Of a stretch of 21,483 bases of DNA, positions 1-4,867 are shown piece after piece. Each line of letters opens with the position of its first letter. The first letter of the stretch is position 1. Both the position numbers and the translations under genes were made by a program. The stretch is taken from positions 1-21,483 of IMG/VR virus record IMGVR_UViG_3300007735_000468. The stretch is one strand, 5' to 3'. Source of the stretch: a virus. The notes beneath the pieces are model-generated. The model was not told the origin of the DNA, searched no databases, and was given only the letters and a program-made list of their open reading frames with translations.

Positions 1-65
1 ATGGCCGATGTCCATGTGAGCAGGGCGTAGGACTTGCCGTCGTGCTGGAAGCGTGGTGAGTGCAT
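1..65 (-). CDS. Partial leftward gene, N-terminus only (unknown)
   Basis: An ATG at 65-63 opens a leftward frame that stays open to the window edge, giving 21 residues that begin MHSPRFQHDGKSYALL. It is preceded by CGGAGAC with a 4-5 nt spacer, the same ribosome binding site used by several other genes of this arm, which is the main reason for calling it. The start lies about 20 nt beyond the terminator that follows the DUF932-like gene. Too little is visible to assign a function. Confidence 0.6.
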   Translation of the reverse strand, partial: MHSPRFQHDGKSYALLTWTSA

Positions 66-83
66 GCGTTGTCTCCGTTGGGG

Positions 84-114
84 TGAAAGAAAGCCCGGCG
101 GTCGCATCGCCGGG
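84..114 (-). terminator. Intrinsic terminator after the DUF932-like gene
   Basis: On the leftward strand a perfect 7-bp stem (CCCGGCG at 94-100 with CGCCGGG at 108-114) is followed by CTTTCTTTC. The T-rich, C-interrupted tail matches those of the terminators near 2441, 3074 and 3511. Confidence 0.75.
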
Positions 115-127
115 TGTGAAGGGGCAT

Positions 128-137
128 CAGTGGGGGT
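128..137 (+). repeat. Dispersed 10-mer CAGTGGGGGT, copy 1
   Basis: Exact copy lying between the stop codon (140-142) of the leftward DUF932-like gene and its terminator. This is the only copy in the left 5 kb and the only one clearly outside coding sequence. Confidence 0.9.
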
Positions 138-139
138 GC

Positions 140-955
140 TCAGTCGACGAGGTGGTCGTTCCAGTCGTTCTCACGGGCGTCATCGATGGCGTGGCAGGTG
201 CCGTCGAGGATCGTGGAGAGGCGGGCGGTCCGCCGTTGGGACTCGGCGGGAGAGTCGCTGGTCTTCTCGACCTCGGTGAAGGCGTTGTAGAGGGACCAGA
301 GGTTGTCACCCTTGAGGCAGGAGTGACCGCCGGGTCCGTCCTCGCGGTTGAACTCGCGCCAGACATGGGGCAGGAGCCGACCGTTGGTGGCGCCCTTGGT
401 GAGGGCGGTCATGCAGAGGTCGGCGGCGTTGCGACGGACCGTGAGCGGGTCGGTGCCGAGGTGGGTGTTCTTCCAGCGGTCGACCTGCTGCTCGGTCGAG
501 TCGAAGTATCCGGGGAGCTCGGCGACCTTGTCCATGCAGATGCGGGGGAAGTCACGGAGGATGAACGCGGTGTGCTTGCGGGAGAACTTGACGATGGCGT
601 CGTCGGCACGGAAGGCGAGGTTGTCGCAGACGAAGACGCGGGTTCCGAGCACGGCCTGTGCGGAGAACTTCTTGCGGTGCGAGTTGCGGAGACCGAGGAC
701 ATGGGCGAAGTCGCCGAGGGTGGAGGTGCGGTTGAGGGTGAGGACGCCGAAGTAGTCCTCCCCGGCCTTGCCCATGAGACCGTGCTTCTGATCGACGACC
801 TCGTACCCGTGGTAGGCGAGGGCCTCGAGCACCATCTCGAGGAAGTAGCGGTGCGAGATGGGGTAGTGCGAGTCGGTGGGGCGGGGCGTGAAGACGTTGG
901 TGATGTCGGCGAGGGAGGCCGAGTAGCCTCCGGCGTGGAGCATGAGGTTGCTCAT
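140..955 (-). CDS. DUF932-like protein, 271 aa
   Basis: This resembles the DUF932 family found in phages and plasmids, whose biochemical role is not established. The recognisable core is at residues 87-115, where LGLRNSHRKKF is followed by GTRVFVCDNLAF; this matches the LGxRNSHxK...GxRVFVCDNLxF pattern I recall for the family. A C-terminal segment near 218-235 (DNLWSLYNAFTEVEK) also looks family-like. The ATG at 955 is chosen because CGGAGAC lies 8 nt upstream and because it overlaps the stop of the preceding gene as ATGA. A longer upstream extension in the same frame has no such support. It is the last gene before a terminator and is larger than its neighbours. Identification is by memory of the motif, without a search. 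Confidence 0.75.
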   Translation of the reverse strand: MSNLMLHAGGYSASLADITNVFTPRPTDSHYPISHRYFLEMVLEALAYHGYEVVDQKHGLMGKAGEDYFGVLTLNRTSTLGDFAHVLGLRNSHRKKFSAQAVLGTRVFVCDNLAFRADDAIVKFSRKHTAFILRDFPRICMDKVAELPGYFDSTEQQVDRWKNTHLGTDPLTVRRNAADLCMTALTKGATNGRLLPHVWREFNREDGPGGHSCLKGDNLWSLYNAFTEVEKTSDSPAESQRRTARLSTILDGTCHAIDDARENDWNDHLVD

Positions 956-1206
956 CGGGTCGTGTCTCCGAAGGGTTGATTGGGGAACCATATCCGCTGA
1001 CCCTTGAAGCAGCCGGAGATGGCGACGGCCTCGACGAGCGCACATGGCCCGGCGAGGAGTATCTCGAAGTCGAAGTTGTCGCCCTTGTCCTCGATGACGG
1101 AGACAAGGTAGAAGTTGTCGGGCGGCATGTCGGGATCACCGAGGGATGCGACCCGCTGTGGGGTGAAGATCACGTAGTCGTTGGGGTGGAATCGTTGGTT
1201 GGGCAC
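952..1206 (-). CDS. Small hypothetical protein, 84 aa, GTG start
   Basis: I do not recognise this protein. The frame is open further upstream, but the upstream part is low-complexity Ser/Thr/Pro, typical of a shadow of the neighbouring gene. From the GTG at 1206 the composition becomes protein-like: VPNQRFHPNDYVIFTP, then hydrophobic and acidic strands suggesting a small beta-rich domain. GGAG lies 4 nt before this GTG. The stop overlaps the ATG of the DUF932-like gene as ATGA, which implies translational coupling. The exact start is the uncertain point. Confidence 0.6.
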   Translation of the reverse strand: MPNQRFHPNDYVIFTPQRVASLGDPDMPPDNFYLVSVIEDKGDNFDFEILLAGPCALVEAVAISGCFKGQRIWFPNQPFGDTTR

Positions 1207-1246
1207 GGCTCTCCATTGTACACAGGGTTGCGAAGTAGTAAAGCCC

Positions 1247-1591
1247 TTACGGGCGACGAATGGCGAGGTGATGTGGTCCCCATTTGTTGGACCACCAGTC
1301 AGGGATGACTCGGACGATCTCGTCGTCGGCGTGGAGGATGTCGGACGAGGAGCGGGAGTTCCGACGGGGCAGGAGCAGGAAGACGGGGGCATAGCCGGTG
1401 GTGATGCCGACCCGACCGCGTCGGATGTGGGTGGTTCCGTCGGAGTAGGTGGTGCGGACCTCGATGCGTGGTCCGTTGTAGTAGGGGCGGAAGGTGGAGG
1501 CCAGGCCTGCCTCCGTGAACTTGTCTCCGTGGATTTCACGGAGCAGGCGAAGCGCACCTGGAAGGGTTAGCCAATCGGTGTTGCGGACCAT
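1247..1591 (-). CDS. Hypothetical protein, 114 aa
   Basis: Unrecognised. It begins MVRNTDWLTLPGALRLLREI, followed by a basic, beta-rich middle (residues 35-75) and a C-terminus containing DWWSNKWGPHH. The start at 1591 has GAGGAC just upstream and overlaps the end of the preceding 69-aa gene by 25 nt, typical of tightly packed phage early genes. No transmembrane segment, metal-binding cluster or known catalytic motif is visible. It sits in a block of seven leftward genes (955 to 2420) with no terminator between them, so it is probably cotranscribed with them. Confidence 0.6.
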   Translation of the reverse strand: MVRNTDWLTLPGALRLLREIHGDKFTEAGLASTFRPYYNGPRIEVRTTYSDGTTHIRRGRVGITTGYAPVFLLLPRRNSRSSSDILHADDEIVRVIPDWWSNKWGPHHLAIRRP

Positions 1592-1776
1592 CCGTCCTCG
1601 CTTTCTGTGTCGATGAACTTGTCGTGGGTTGGTTCGATGTAGTTGCCTTGGTCGTCGTTGCGGGCGATGCAGAACTCGATGGCTTGTTCCTCGGAGTCTG
1701 CCTCGACCTCGAACTCGACACGGTGCAGGAGAGTTGCCCAGCAGGAGACGCGGTAGGTGAGCCGGGGTTGGTTCAT
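1567..1776 (-). CDS. Small hypothetical protein, 69 aa
   Basis: Unrecognised. The sequence has the alternating hydrophobic pattern of a small antiparallel beta/alpha domain: TYRVSCWATLLHRVEFEVEA, then an acidic helix (DSEEQAIEFCIARND). Its ATG overlaps the stop of the upstream 67-aa gene as ATGA, and its 3' end overlaps the next gene by 25 nt. No distinct ribosome binding site is visible, so translation probably depends on coupling to the gene before it. Confidence 0.6.
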   Translation of the reverse strand: MNQPRLTYRVSCWATLLHRVEFEVEADSEEQAIEFCIARNDDQGNYIEPTHDKFIDTESEDGWSATPIG

Positions 1777-1976
1777 GTGGTGGTTCCGGGGTCGGGTTCG
1801 GTGACGTCGTCGAGGTTGCAGGTGGACGGGTGGTCCATCACGAAGTGGAGAGCGGCTTTTACTTTGCGGGTGAGGCGGTCGGCGTACTGATCGGGGTCGA
1901 CGCCCTCGGATTCGCAGTCGTCGTCGTTGAAGTCGATGGTGATGGAGATGTGGGCGCGGTATGTGTTGTTAGTCAT
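1773..1976 (-). CDS. Small acidic hypothetical protein, 67 aa
   Basis: Unrecognised. It starts MTNNTYRAHISITIDFNDDD and is rich in Asp/Glu through residue 30, followed by a helix (YADRLTRKVKAALHFVMD) and an acidic tail. It overlaps the upstream zinc-ribbon-like gene by 8 nt and the downstream gene by 4 nt. Length and acidity would suit a small DNA-mimic or inhibitor protein, but nothing specific supports that. Confidence 0.55.
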   Translation of the reverse strand: MTNNTYRAHISITIDFNDDDCESEGVDPDQYADRLTRKVKAALHFVMDHPSTCNLDDVTEPDPGTTT

Positions 1977-2220
1977 GGGTGATGGCGTCGAAGCAGGAGG
2001 GGCAGATGCGGGAGATCAGGAGTTCCCGCCACTCGGGCTTGAGGTTGGGGAAGGCACGCTGCATGGTCTCGCACCTGCCGAGGGCTTCGAGGCCAGCGAA
2101 CCATTGGGCCTCGTCCATGTCGAACTGGACGGTGCTGTGGCAATCGCAGCAGGTGGTGGAGACGCGGACCTTGTCGATGTTGGTGGGGTGGGGTCGGAAG
2201 GTGCACATTTCGCGGATCAT
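1969..2220 (-). CDS. Zinc-ribbon-like small protein, 83 aa
   Basis: Two CxxC pairs are visible: C24-C-D-C27 (TTCCDCHST) and C73-P-S-C76 (RICPSCFD). They are separated by about 45 residues, including a helical stretch (MDEAQWFAGLEALGRCETMQ). This spacing fits a single zinc-binding site formed by two knuckles, as in zinc-ribbon proteins that bind nucleic acid or proteins. The function is otherwise unknown. The start at 2220 is preceded by CAACCC rather than a clear Shine-Dalgarno; a second Met at residue 5 is an alternative. It lies between two other tiny leftward genes. Confidence 0.6.
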   Translation of the reverse strand: MIREMCTFRPHPTNIDKVRVSTTCCDCHSTVQFDMDEAQWFAGLEALGRCETMQRAFPNLKPEWRELLISRICPSCFDAITHD

Positions 2221-2240
2221 GGGTTGCTCGGGGTTGGGGA

Positions 2241-2420
2241 TCAGGGATTGTCGATGGTCTCTTCGATGGTGGTGTGGACAGCCTCGAACTTGCAGTCGTA
2301 GAGGCTGTCGGCTTGGTCGTCGGTGAGGATGCGGTCGAAGACGAGGATGGTGGTCGAGCCACCGTGCTTGGACTTGAGTTGCTCGAGCATGGAGATGTAT
2401 TCGTCGATGGTGGTGATCAT
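2241..2420 (-). CDS. Small hypothetical protein, 59 aa
   Basis: A complete frame starts MITTIDEYISMLEQLKSKHG and ends EETIDNP before a TGA at 2243-2241. The N-terminal half is a likely amphipathic helix; the rest is acidic, with LVFDRILTDDQADSLYD. It exactly fills the space between the zinc-ribbon-like gene and the terminator of the upstream gene, and its codon use resembles its neighbours. The ATG is only about 20 nt beyond the terminator tail and has no Shine-Dalgarno, so it should be expressed mainly by read-through. Confidence 0.6.
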   Translation of the reverse strand: MITTIDEYISMLEQLKSKHGGSTTILVFDRILTDDQADSLYDCKFEAVHTTIEETIDNP

Positions 2421-2440
2421 GGGTTAGGCGGGGTGGGGGT

Positions 2441-2483
2441 GAAAGAGAAAGCCCCCTGCACCGAACGGCGTGGTGCAGGGGGC
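2441..2483 (-). terminator. Intrinsic terminator after the 166-aa gene
   Basis: A perfect 12-bp stem on the leftward strand (2483-2472 with 2462-2451, arms GCCCCCTGCACC) encloses a 9-nt loop and is followed by TTTCTCTTTC. It lies 24 nt after the stop codon at 2507. Confidence 0.88.
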
Positions 2484-2506
2484 CGGAGACAAATGGCGGG
2501 AGGTTG

Positions 2507-3007
2507 TCAGTCGGCGTCGCCGAGGATCGCGTTGAACAGTTGGGCCTCGACGTGGGAGACGGGCCTGGATCTCTCGCGGATCGGAGGCTTGGGGAGGGTG
2601 GCGTCGCGGTCGGCGTTGTGGTTCTCGACGCTGCCGGGGAGGGAATCGAGGTGGATGAGCTCGAACATGTCGTCGTTGGGGGGGAGCATGCGGATTTCGT
2701 CGAGGAGGATGCGGGTCTTCAGGAAGGAGAGGACTTCATCGTCGGTGAGGTGATCGGTGCCGTTGACGAAGATGTTCCAGCGGGACAGACCGACGATGAT
2801 GTCGGCGAGGGGTGCGGAGTCGGGGTCGATGCCGAGCATTTCGAGCATCTTCCAGTTGGTCGAGATGGGTGCCCGATCTCGGTCGTATCGCACGGCGGCG
2901 TCGATGCGACGCAGACGGTGGTTGGCGTCGAGGATGGAGGCGATCGCCTGTTCGCGATCGGCGATCAGGTTGGCGAAGATGAGGTTGATTTCGTTGTCGG
3001 TCTTCAT
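2507..3007 (-). CDS. Hypothetical protein, 166 aa
   Basis: Unrecognised, probably cytoplasmic. It begins MKTDNEINLIFANLIADREQ, an alpha-helical, charged N-terminus. The middle contains NIFVNGTDHLTDDEVLSFLK followed by an acidic patch, and the C-terminus is more extended and Pro/Arg-rich (TLPKPPIRERSRPVSH). The ATG at 3007 is chosen because CGGAGAC stands 7 nt upstream. The frame is open much further upstream, but that stretch is out-of-frame shadow of the neighbouring genes and contains their terminators and leaders. The gene is bounded by its own terminator downstream and by a terminator plus a roughly 65-nt leader upstream. Confidence 0.75.
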   Translation of the reverse strand: MKTDNEINLIFANLIADREQAIASILDANHRLRRIDAAVRYDRDRAPISTNWKMLEMLGIDPDSAPLADIIVGLSRWNIFVNGTDHLTDDEVLSFLKTRILLDEIRMLPPNDDMFELIHLDSLPGSVENHNADRDATLPKPPIRERSRPVSHVEAQLFNAILGDAD

Positions 3008-3059
3008 GGCTGTTGTCTCCGCATGGTTGGTTGGTTGGGTGATTGCCGCACCATGCAAG

Positions 3060-3070
3060 CGGGTCACCCG
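3060..3070. repeat. Palindrome in leader of the 166-aa gene
   Basis: CGGGTCACCCG is a perfect 11-nt palindrome with a central C. It sits between the upstream terminator and the ribosome binding site. It could be an operator or a leader hairpin; the leader of the 102-aa gene has a comparable dyad. Confidence 0.4.
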
Positions 3071-3073
3071 GGG

Positions 3074-3113
3074 TAAAGAGAAAGCCCCCCGTCTCGGGCA
3101 GGAGACGGAGGGC
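3074..3113 (-). terminator. Intrinsic terminator after the 102-aa gene
   Basis: A 12-bp stem with one mismatch (3113-3102 with 3095-3084) and a 6-nt loop precede the tail CTTTCTCTTTA on the leftward strand. It begins 22 nt after the stop codon of the 102-aa gene. Confidence 0.85.
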
Positions 3114-3135
3114 CAGGGGGAAAAGATGCGGGAGT

Positions 3136-3444
3136 TTAGACGGTGTCGGCGGGGACGCCGTCGTACTGGTCGGGGGTCTCGGTCGATGCGGTCAGCGCGG
3201 TCGGTGCGGTCGGTGCAGCCCGAGGGTTGGGTTGGACGATCTGCGGCCGATCGTCGCCCACCTCCATGAAGGCGTACGGCCGACCGTACTTGTCGGCGAG
3301 GAGCCTCGCGATCTCCGCCGCTTGGAAGTACCAGCGGACCACGGCGACGGGGCTGATGTGCCCCAAACTGTACAGGGCGAGTTCGTCGCCCTGCATCAGT
3401 CGTTCTGGGGGGGTGTAGGTTCCGACGATGAAGCGGGTTTCCAT
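3136..3444 (-). CDS. Hypothetical protein, 102 aa
   Basis: Unrecognised. The N-terminal 70 residues look like a compact domain: METRFIVGTYTPPERL, then YSLGHISPVAVVRWYFQAAE and a helix followed by KYGRPYAFMEVGDD. The last 30 residues are Pro/Ala/Thr-rich and probably disordered. The start at 3444 is set by AGAGAC 5 nt upstream; an in-frame upstream extension lacks a binding site and would run through the leader dyad. The leader (GAGAGACAAACC before ATG) is nearly identical to that of the adjacent Csx16-like gene, suggesting the two units share control. Confidence 0.7.
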   Translation of the reverse strand: METRFIVGTYTPPERLMQGDELALYSLGHISPVAVVRWYFQAAEIARLLADKYGRPYAFMEVGDDRPQIVQPNPRAAPTAPTALTASTETPDQYDGVPADTV

Positions 3445-3477
3445 GGTTTGTCTCTCGGCAGGATTGGTTGGATGACT

Positions 3478-3500
3478 GGTCGTTGACCTGCACAACGACC
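3478..3500 (-). promoter_or_regulatory. Leader inverted repeat of the 102-aa gene
   Basis: A perfect 8-bp inverted repeat (GGTCGTTG at 3478-3485, CAACGACC at 3493-3500) with a 7-nt spacer lies between the upstream terminator and the start codon. It could be a protein operator or a 5' mRNA hairpin. No confident -35/-10 pair fits in this short gap. Confidence 0.45.
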
Positions 3501-3510
3501 CGTCGTGGTG

Positions 3511-3550
3511 AAAGAGAAAGGCCCCGCTCCGCCGTCAAGCGGAGGGGGCC
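3511..3550 (-). terminator. Intrinsic terminator after the Csx16-like gene
   Basis: A long GC stem (arms 3550-3539 and 3532-3520, one bulge) with loop CGTCAA is followed by TTTCTCTTT on the leftward strand. It starts 20 nt after the stop codon. Confidence 0.83.
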
Positions 3551-3569
3551 CATGGAGGAGGCTGGTTGG

Positions 3570-3935
3570 TTAGCGGACGGGTTCCAGTTGGAGCCACATT
3601 CCGCCCTGCATGGCCCCCAAACAGTTGTGTTCAACGATGTCGTTGAACGTGTACACATCTCGAACGACGTAGGTTTCGATCCCCTTGTAGCAGGCCTTGA
3701 CCTGCTCGAGAGTGAGTTCCTTGCCCCGCAGTTCGGCGGGGACGTCGAGGTCGACCGATGTGACGCTCTCTGTGAGAGCGGCGAGGTGGAGGGGAAGTAC
3801 CCCCACCACGCGGCGGTTCCGCACTTGTTCGGCGGTGGCGTGGGGGACCACCTCACCCTCGATTCCGAGTTCCTCACGGAGGAACTCGACGAGCGCTTGG
3901 TGGCGGGTCACGATCAGGATGGGTTGATTGTTCAT
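3570..3935 (-). CDS. Csx16-like protein, candidate anti-CRISPR ring nuclease, 121 aa
   Basis: The protein matches my recollection of the Csx16 (Cas_VVA1548) family. It has TRH at residues 10-12 after a short hydrophobic strand, a PH pair at 31-32, GVLPLHLA at 45-52 and LDVPAELRGKELT at 63-75. The family signature is an N-terminal TRH, then GxLPxxLA and LDLPxxxRGxELs. Its roughly 120 aa is slightly longer than the core because of a C-terminal extension (91-121). Csx16 is normally encoded beside type III CRISPR-Cas genes and has been reported to act as a ring nuclease on cyclic tetra-adenylate. No cas genes are present here, so in a phage the inferred role is counter-defence by signal degradation. 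The ATG at 3935 has AGAGAC 5 nt upstream. Family assignment is moderate; activity is inference. Confidence 0.65.
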   Translation of the reverse strand: MNNQPILIVTRHQALVEFLREELGIEGEVVPHATAEQVRNRRVVGVLPLHLAALTESVTSVDLDVPAELRGKELTLEQVKACYKGIETYVVRDVYTFNDIVEHNCLGAMQGGMWLQLEPVR

Positions 3936-3995
3936 GGTTTGTCTCTGATTGGGGGTTGGATGGGTGGTGGGCGACGTTGCCCGCCACCTTGGAAC

Positions 3996-4032
3996 AAAAA
4001 AAAGGGGAGAGCGGTGGTGAGCCGCTCTCCCC
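3996..4032 (-). terminator. Strong intrinsic terminator after the 120-aa gene
   Basis: A perfect 11-bp stem (GGGGAGAGCGG at 4004-4014, CCGCTCTCCCC at 4022-4032) is followed on the leftward strand by eight T residues. It is the most canonical terminator in the left arm and sits 6 nt past the stop codon. Confidence 0.92.
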
Positions 4033-4038
4033 AGTCGT

Positions 4039-4401
4039 TCAGAAGGAGGGCTTCGCCTTGCCGCCCTTCGTGGTCTCCGAGACCGGACGGATGACCAGTC
4101 GGTCGGGCATGCCCTTCTTGCCCTTGATGACGCGGAACTTGCACTTCGTGCCGCCCACATCAACCACGTCGTCGAGGTTGATGCCGCCCATCTCGGAGTA
4201 GGTCACGGCCTCCTTCTCGCCCTCCGGGGTGAACCGGATCTGCTCAGCAGATCCAGCGAACATCGAGAGGCTGACGATGTAGGCGTCGCCCTTCGTGTTG
4301 AGAGACACATCGACGCAGTCGTACTCGCTCTGCGAGATCGACGGGTTCTCGATGAGGGTGGTCTCGGTCTTCGGCGCGGTCTTCGTGTTCATGCTGGCCA
4401 T
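4039..4401 (-). CDS. Hypothetical protein, 120 aa, first gene of the left arm
   Basis: Unrecognised. After a polar N-terminus (MASMNTKTAPKTETTLIENP) come beta-rich segments (YDCVDVSLNTKGDAYIVSLS, then KCKFRVIKGKKGMPDRLVI) and a basic tail ending KGGKAKPSF. The size and basic tail could suit a small nucleic-acid-binding protein, but no motif proves it. CGGAGAC lies 4 nt before the ATG at 4401 and 13 nt before the second ATG at 4392; the first is preferred. Its position at the head of the leftward arm, with a structured leader and a strong terminator of its own, suggests it is the most heavily or most separately controlled gene of the arm. Confidence 0.75.
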   Translation of the reverse strand: MASMNTKTAPKTETTLIENPSISQSEYDCVDVSLNTKGDAYIVSLSMFAGSAEQIRFTPEGEKEAVTYSEMGGINLDDVVDVGGTKCKFRVIKGKKGMPDRLVIRPVSETTKGGKAKPSF

Positions 4402-4407
4402 ATCGGT

Positions 4408-4467
4408 CTCCGTAAGAACCTAACTTCCAGCCTCACAACGAGGCCGGTCGCCTTGTCGCTTACGGAG
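4408..4467 (-). promoter_or_regulatory. Leader stem that sequesters the Shine-Dalgarno of the 120-aa gene
   Basis: CTCCGTAAG (4408-4416) and CTTACGGAG (4459-4467) form a perfect 9-bp inverted repeat. In the leftward transcript the downstream arm contains the GGAG of the ribosome binding site, 4 nt from the start codon. A second small stem (GCCTC/GAGGC, 4430-4444) lies inside the loop. Folding would block initiation, so this may be a translational switch. Confidence 0.45.
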
Positions 4468-4533
4468 GCTCGGACACCCCCCCTCCGGCTCGCCTAAACC
4501 CTTGTCGCAGCAGCACTTACGCGCTCCGAACGA

Positions 4534-4729
4534 CCGATAACCAGCCGAAGGCGCGGCATAGTCGGAGGGTAGTGCCGTCCGATAACACGCGACGGCGCGA
4601 CAGCCACCCCCCGTCAGCCCCCTCGGCAGCACGGCAATCGGTGGGGGAAAGACCACATTTGTCTGGGGATTTTTTCCCCAAACTGACAGGCTTCTGCAGG
4701 TCCACTGCCAGATGGGGGTCCCCGATAAC
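4534..4729 (+). repeat. Three direct repeats of CCGATAAC
   Basis: Exact copies occur at 4534-4541, 4579-4586 and 4722-4729, all in the same orientation and all inside the main noncoding region. Flanks differ. They could be iterons for replication initiation or operator sites for an early regulator. Confidence 0.5.
4664..4680. repeat. Inverted repeat TGGGGA-N5-TCCCCA
   Basis: Six-bp perfect arms flank five T residues. Because the T run is in the loop and not after the stem, it is not a standard terminator. It could be a protein site or extrude as a small hairpin. Confidence 0.45.
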
Positions 4730-4750
4730 CGCCCCTCACGGCCTCGGGAA

Positions 4751-4834
4751 CCCCCTTTCTCTCTCTCTTTTCTTCCTCCTGACAGACTGACAAGAAGAAT
4801 AGAAGAGATATAGGAGAGAGTATATAGAGAGATA
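4751..4834. other. Pyrimidine run followed by purine- and AT-rich tract
   Basis: Positions 4751-4780 are 30 consecutive pyrimidines. After CTGACAGACTGACA-like sequence comes a purine-rich, AT-rich stretch (4791-4834) with TATA-like steps, in striking contrast to the GC-rich surroundings. The CTCT and GAGA tracts are partly complementary. This composition suits an easily melted or structured control element such as an origin. Confidence 0.45.
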
Positions 4835-4867
4835 GTTGTGGCGAAAGGTCGTCAGTCCGCTCAGCTG

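Larger units (their letters stand above)
4402..4867. promoter_or_regulatory. Main noncoding region (466 bp), candidate control or origin region
   Basis: No convincing gene is found here on either strand; the short frames are Cys/Arg/Pro-rich and lack ribosome binding sites. It lies between the stop of the helicase gene and the first left-arm start. It holds three CCGATAAC repeats, a TGGGGA/TCCCCA inverted repeat, a 30-nt pyrimidine run beside a purine-rich AT tract, and the leader stem of the 120-aa gene. A leftward promoter is expected, but I could not pick a convincing -35/-10 pair. No hairpin terminator is seen after the helicase stop. Confidence 0.5.

Noticed and set aside
53-979. 308-aa plus-strand frame over the DUF932-like gene
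   Set aside because: Gly/Val/Glu-rich shadow without ribosome binding site; the minus strand has family motifs and a coupled start.
4420-4656. Short Cys/Arg/Pro-rich frame in the noncoding region
   Set aside because: No ribosome binding site, odd composition, and it covers repeats and the leader stem; taken as noncoding.
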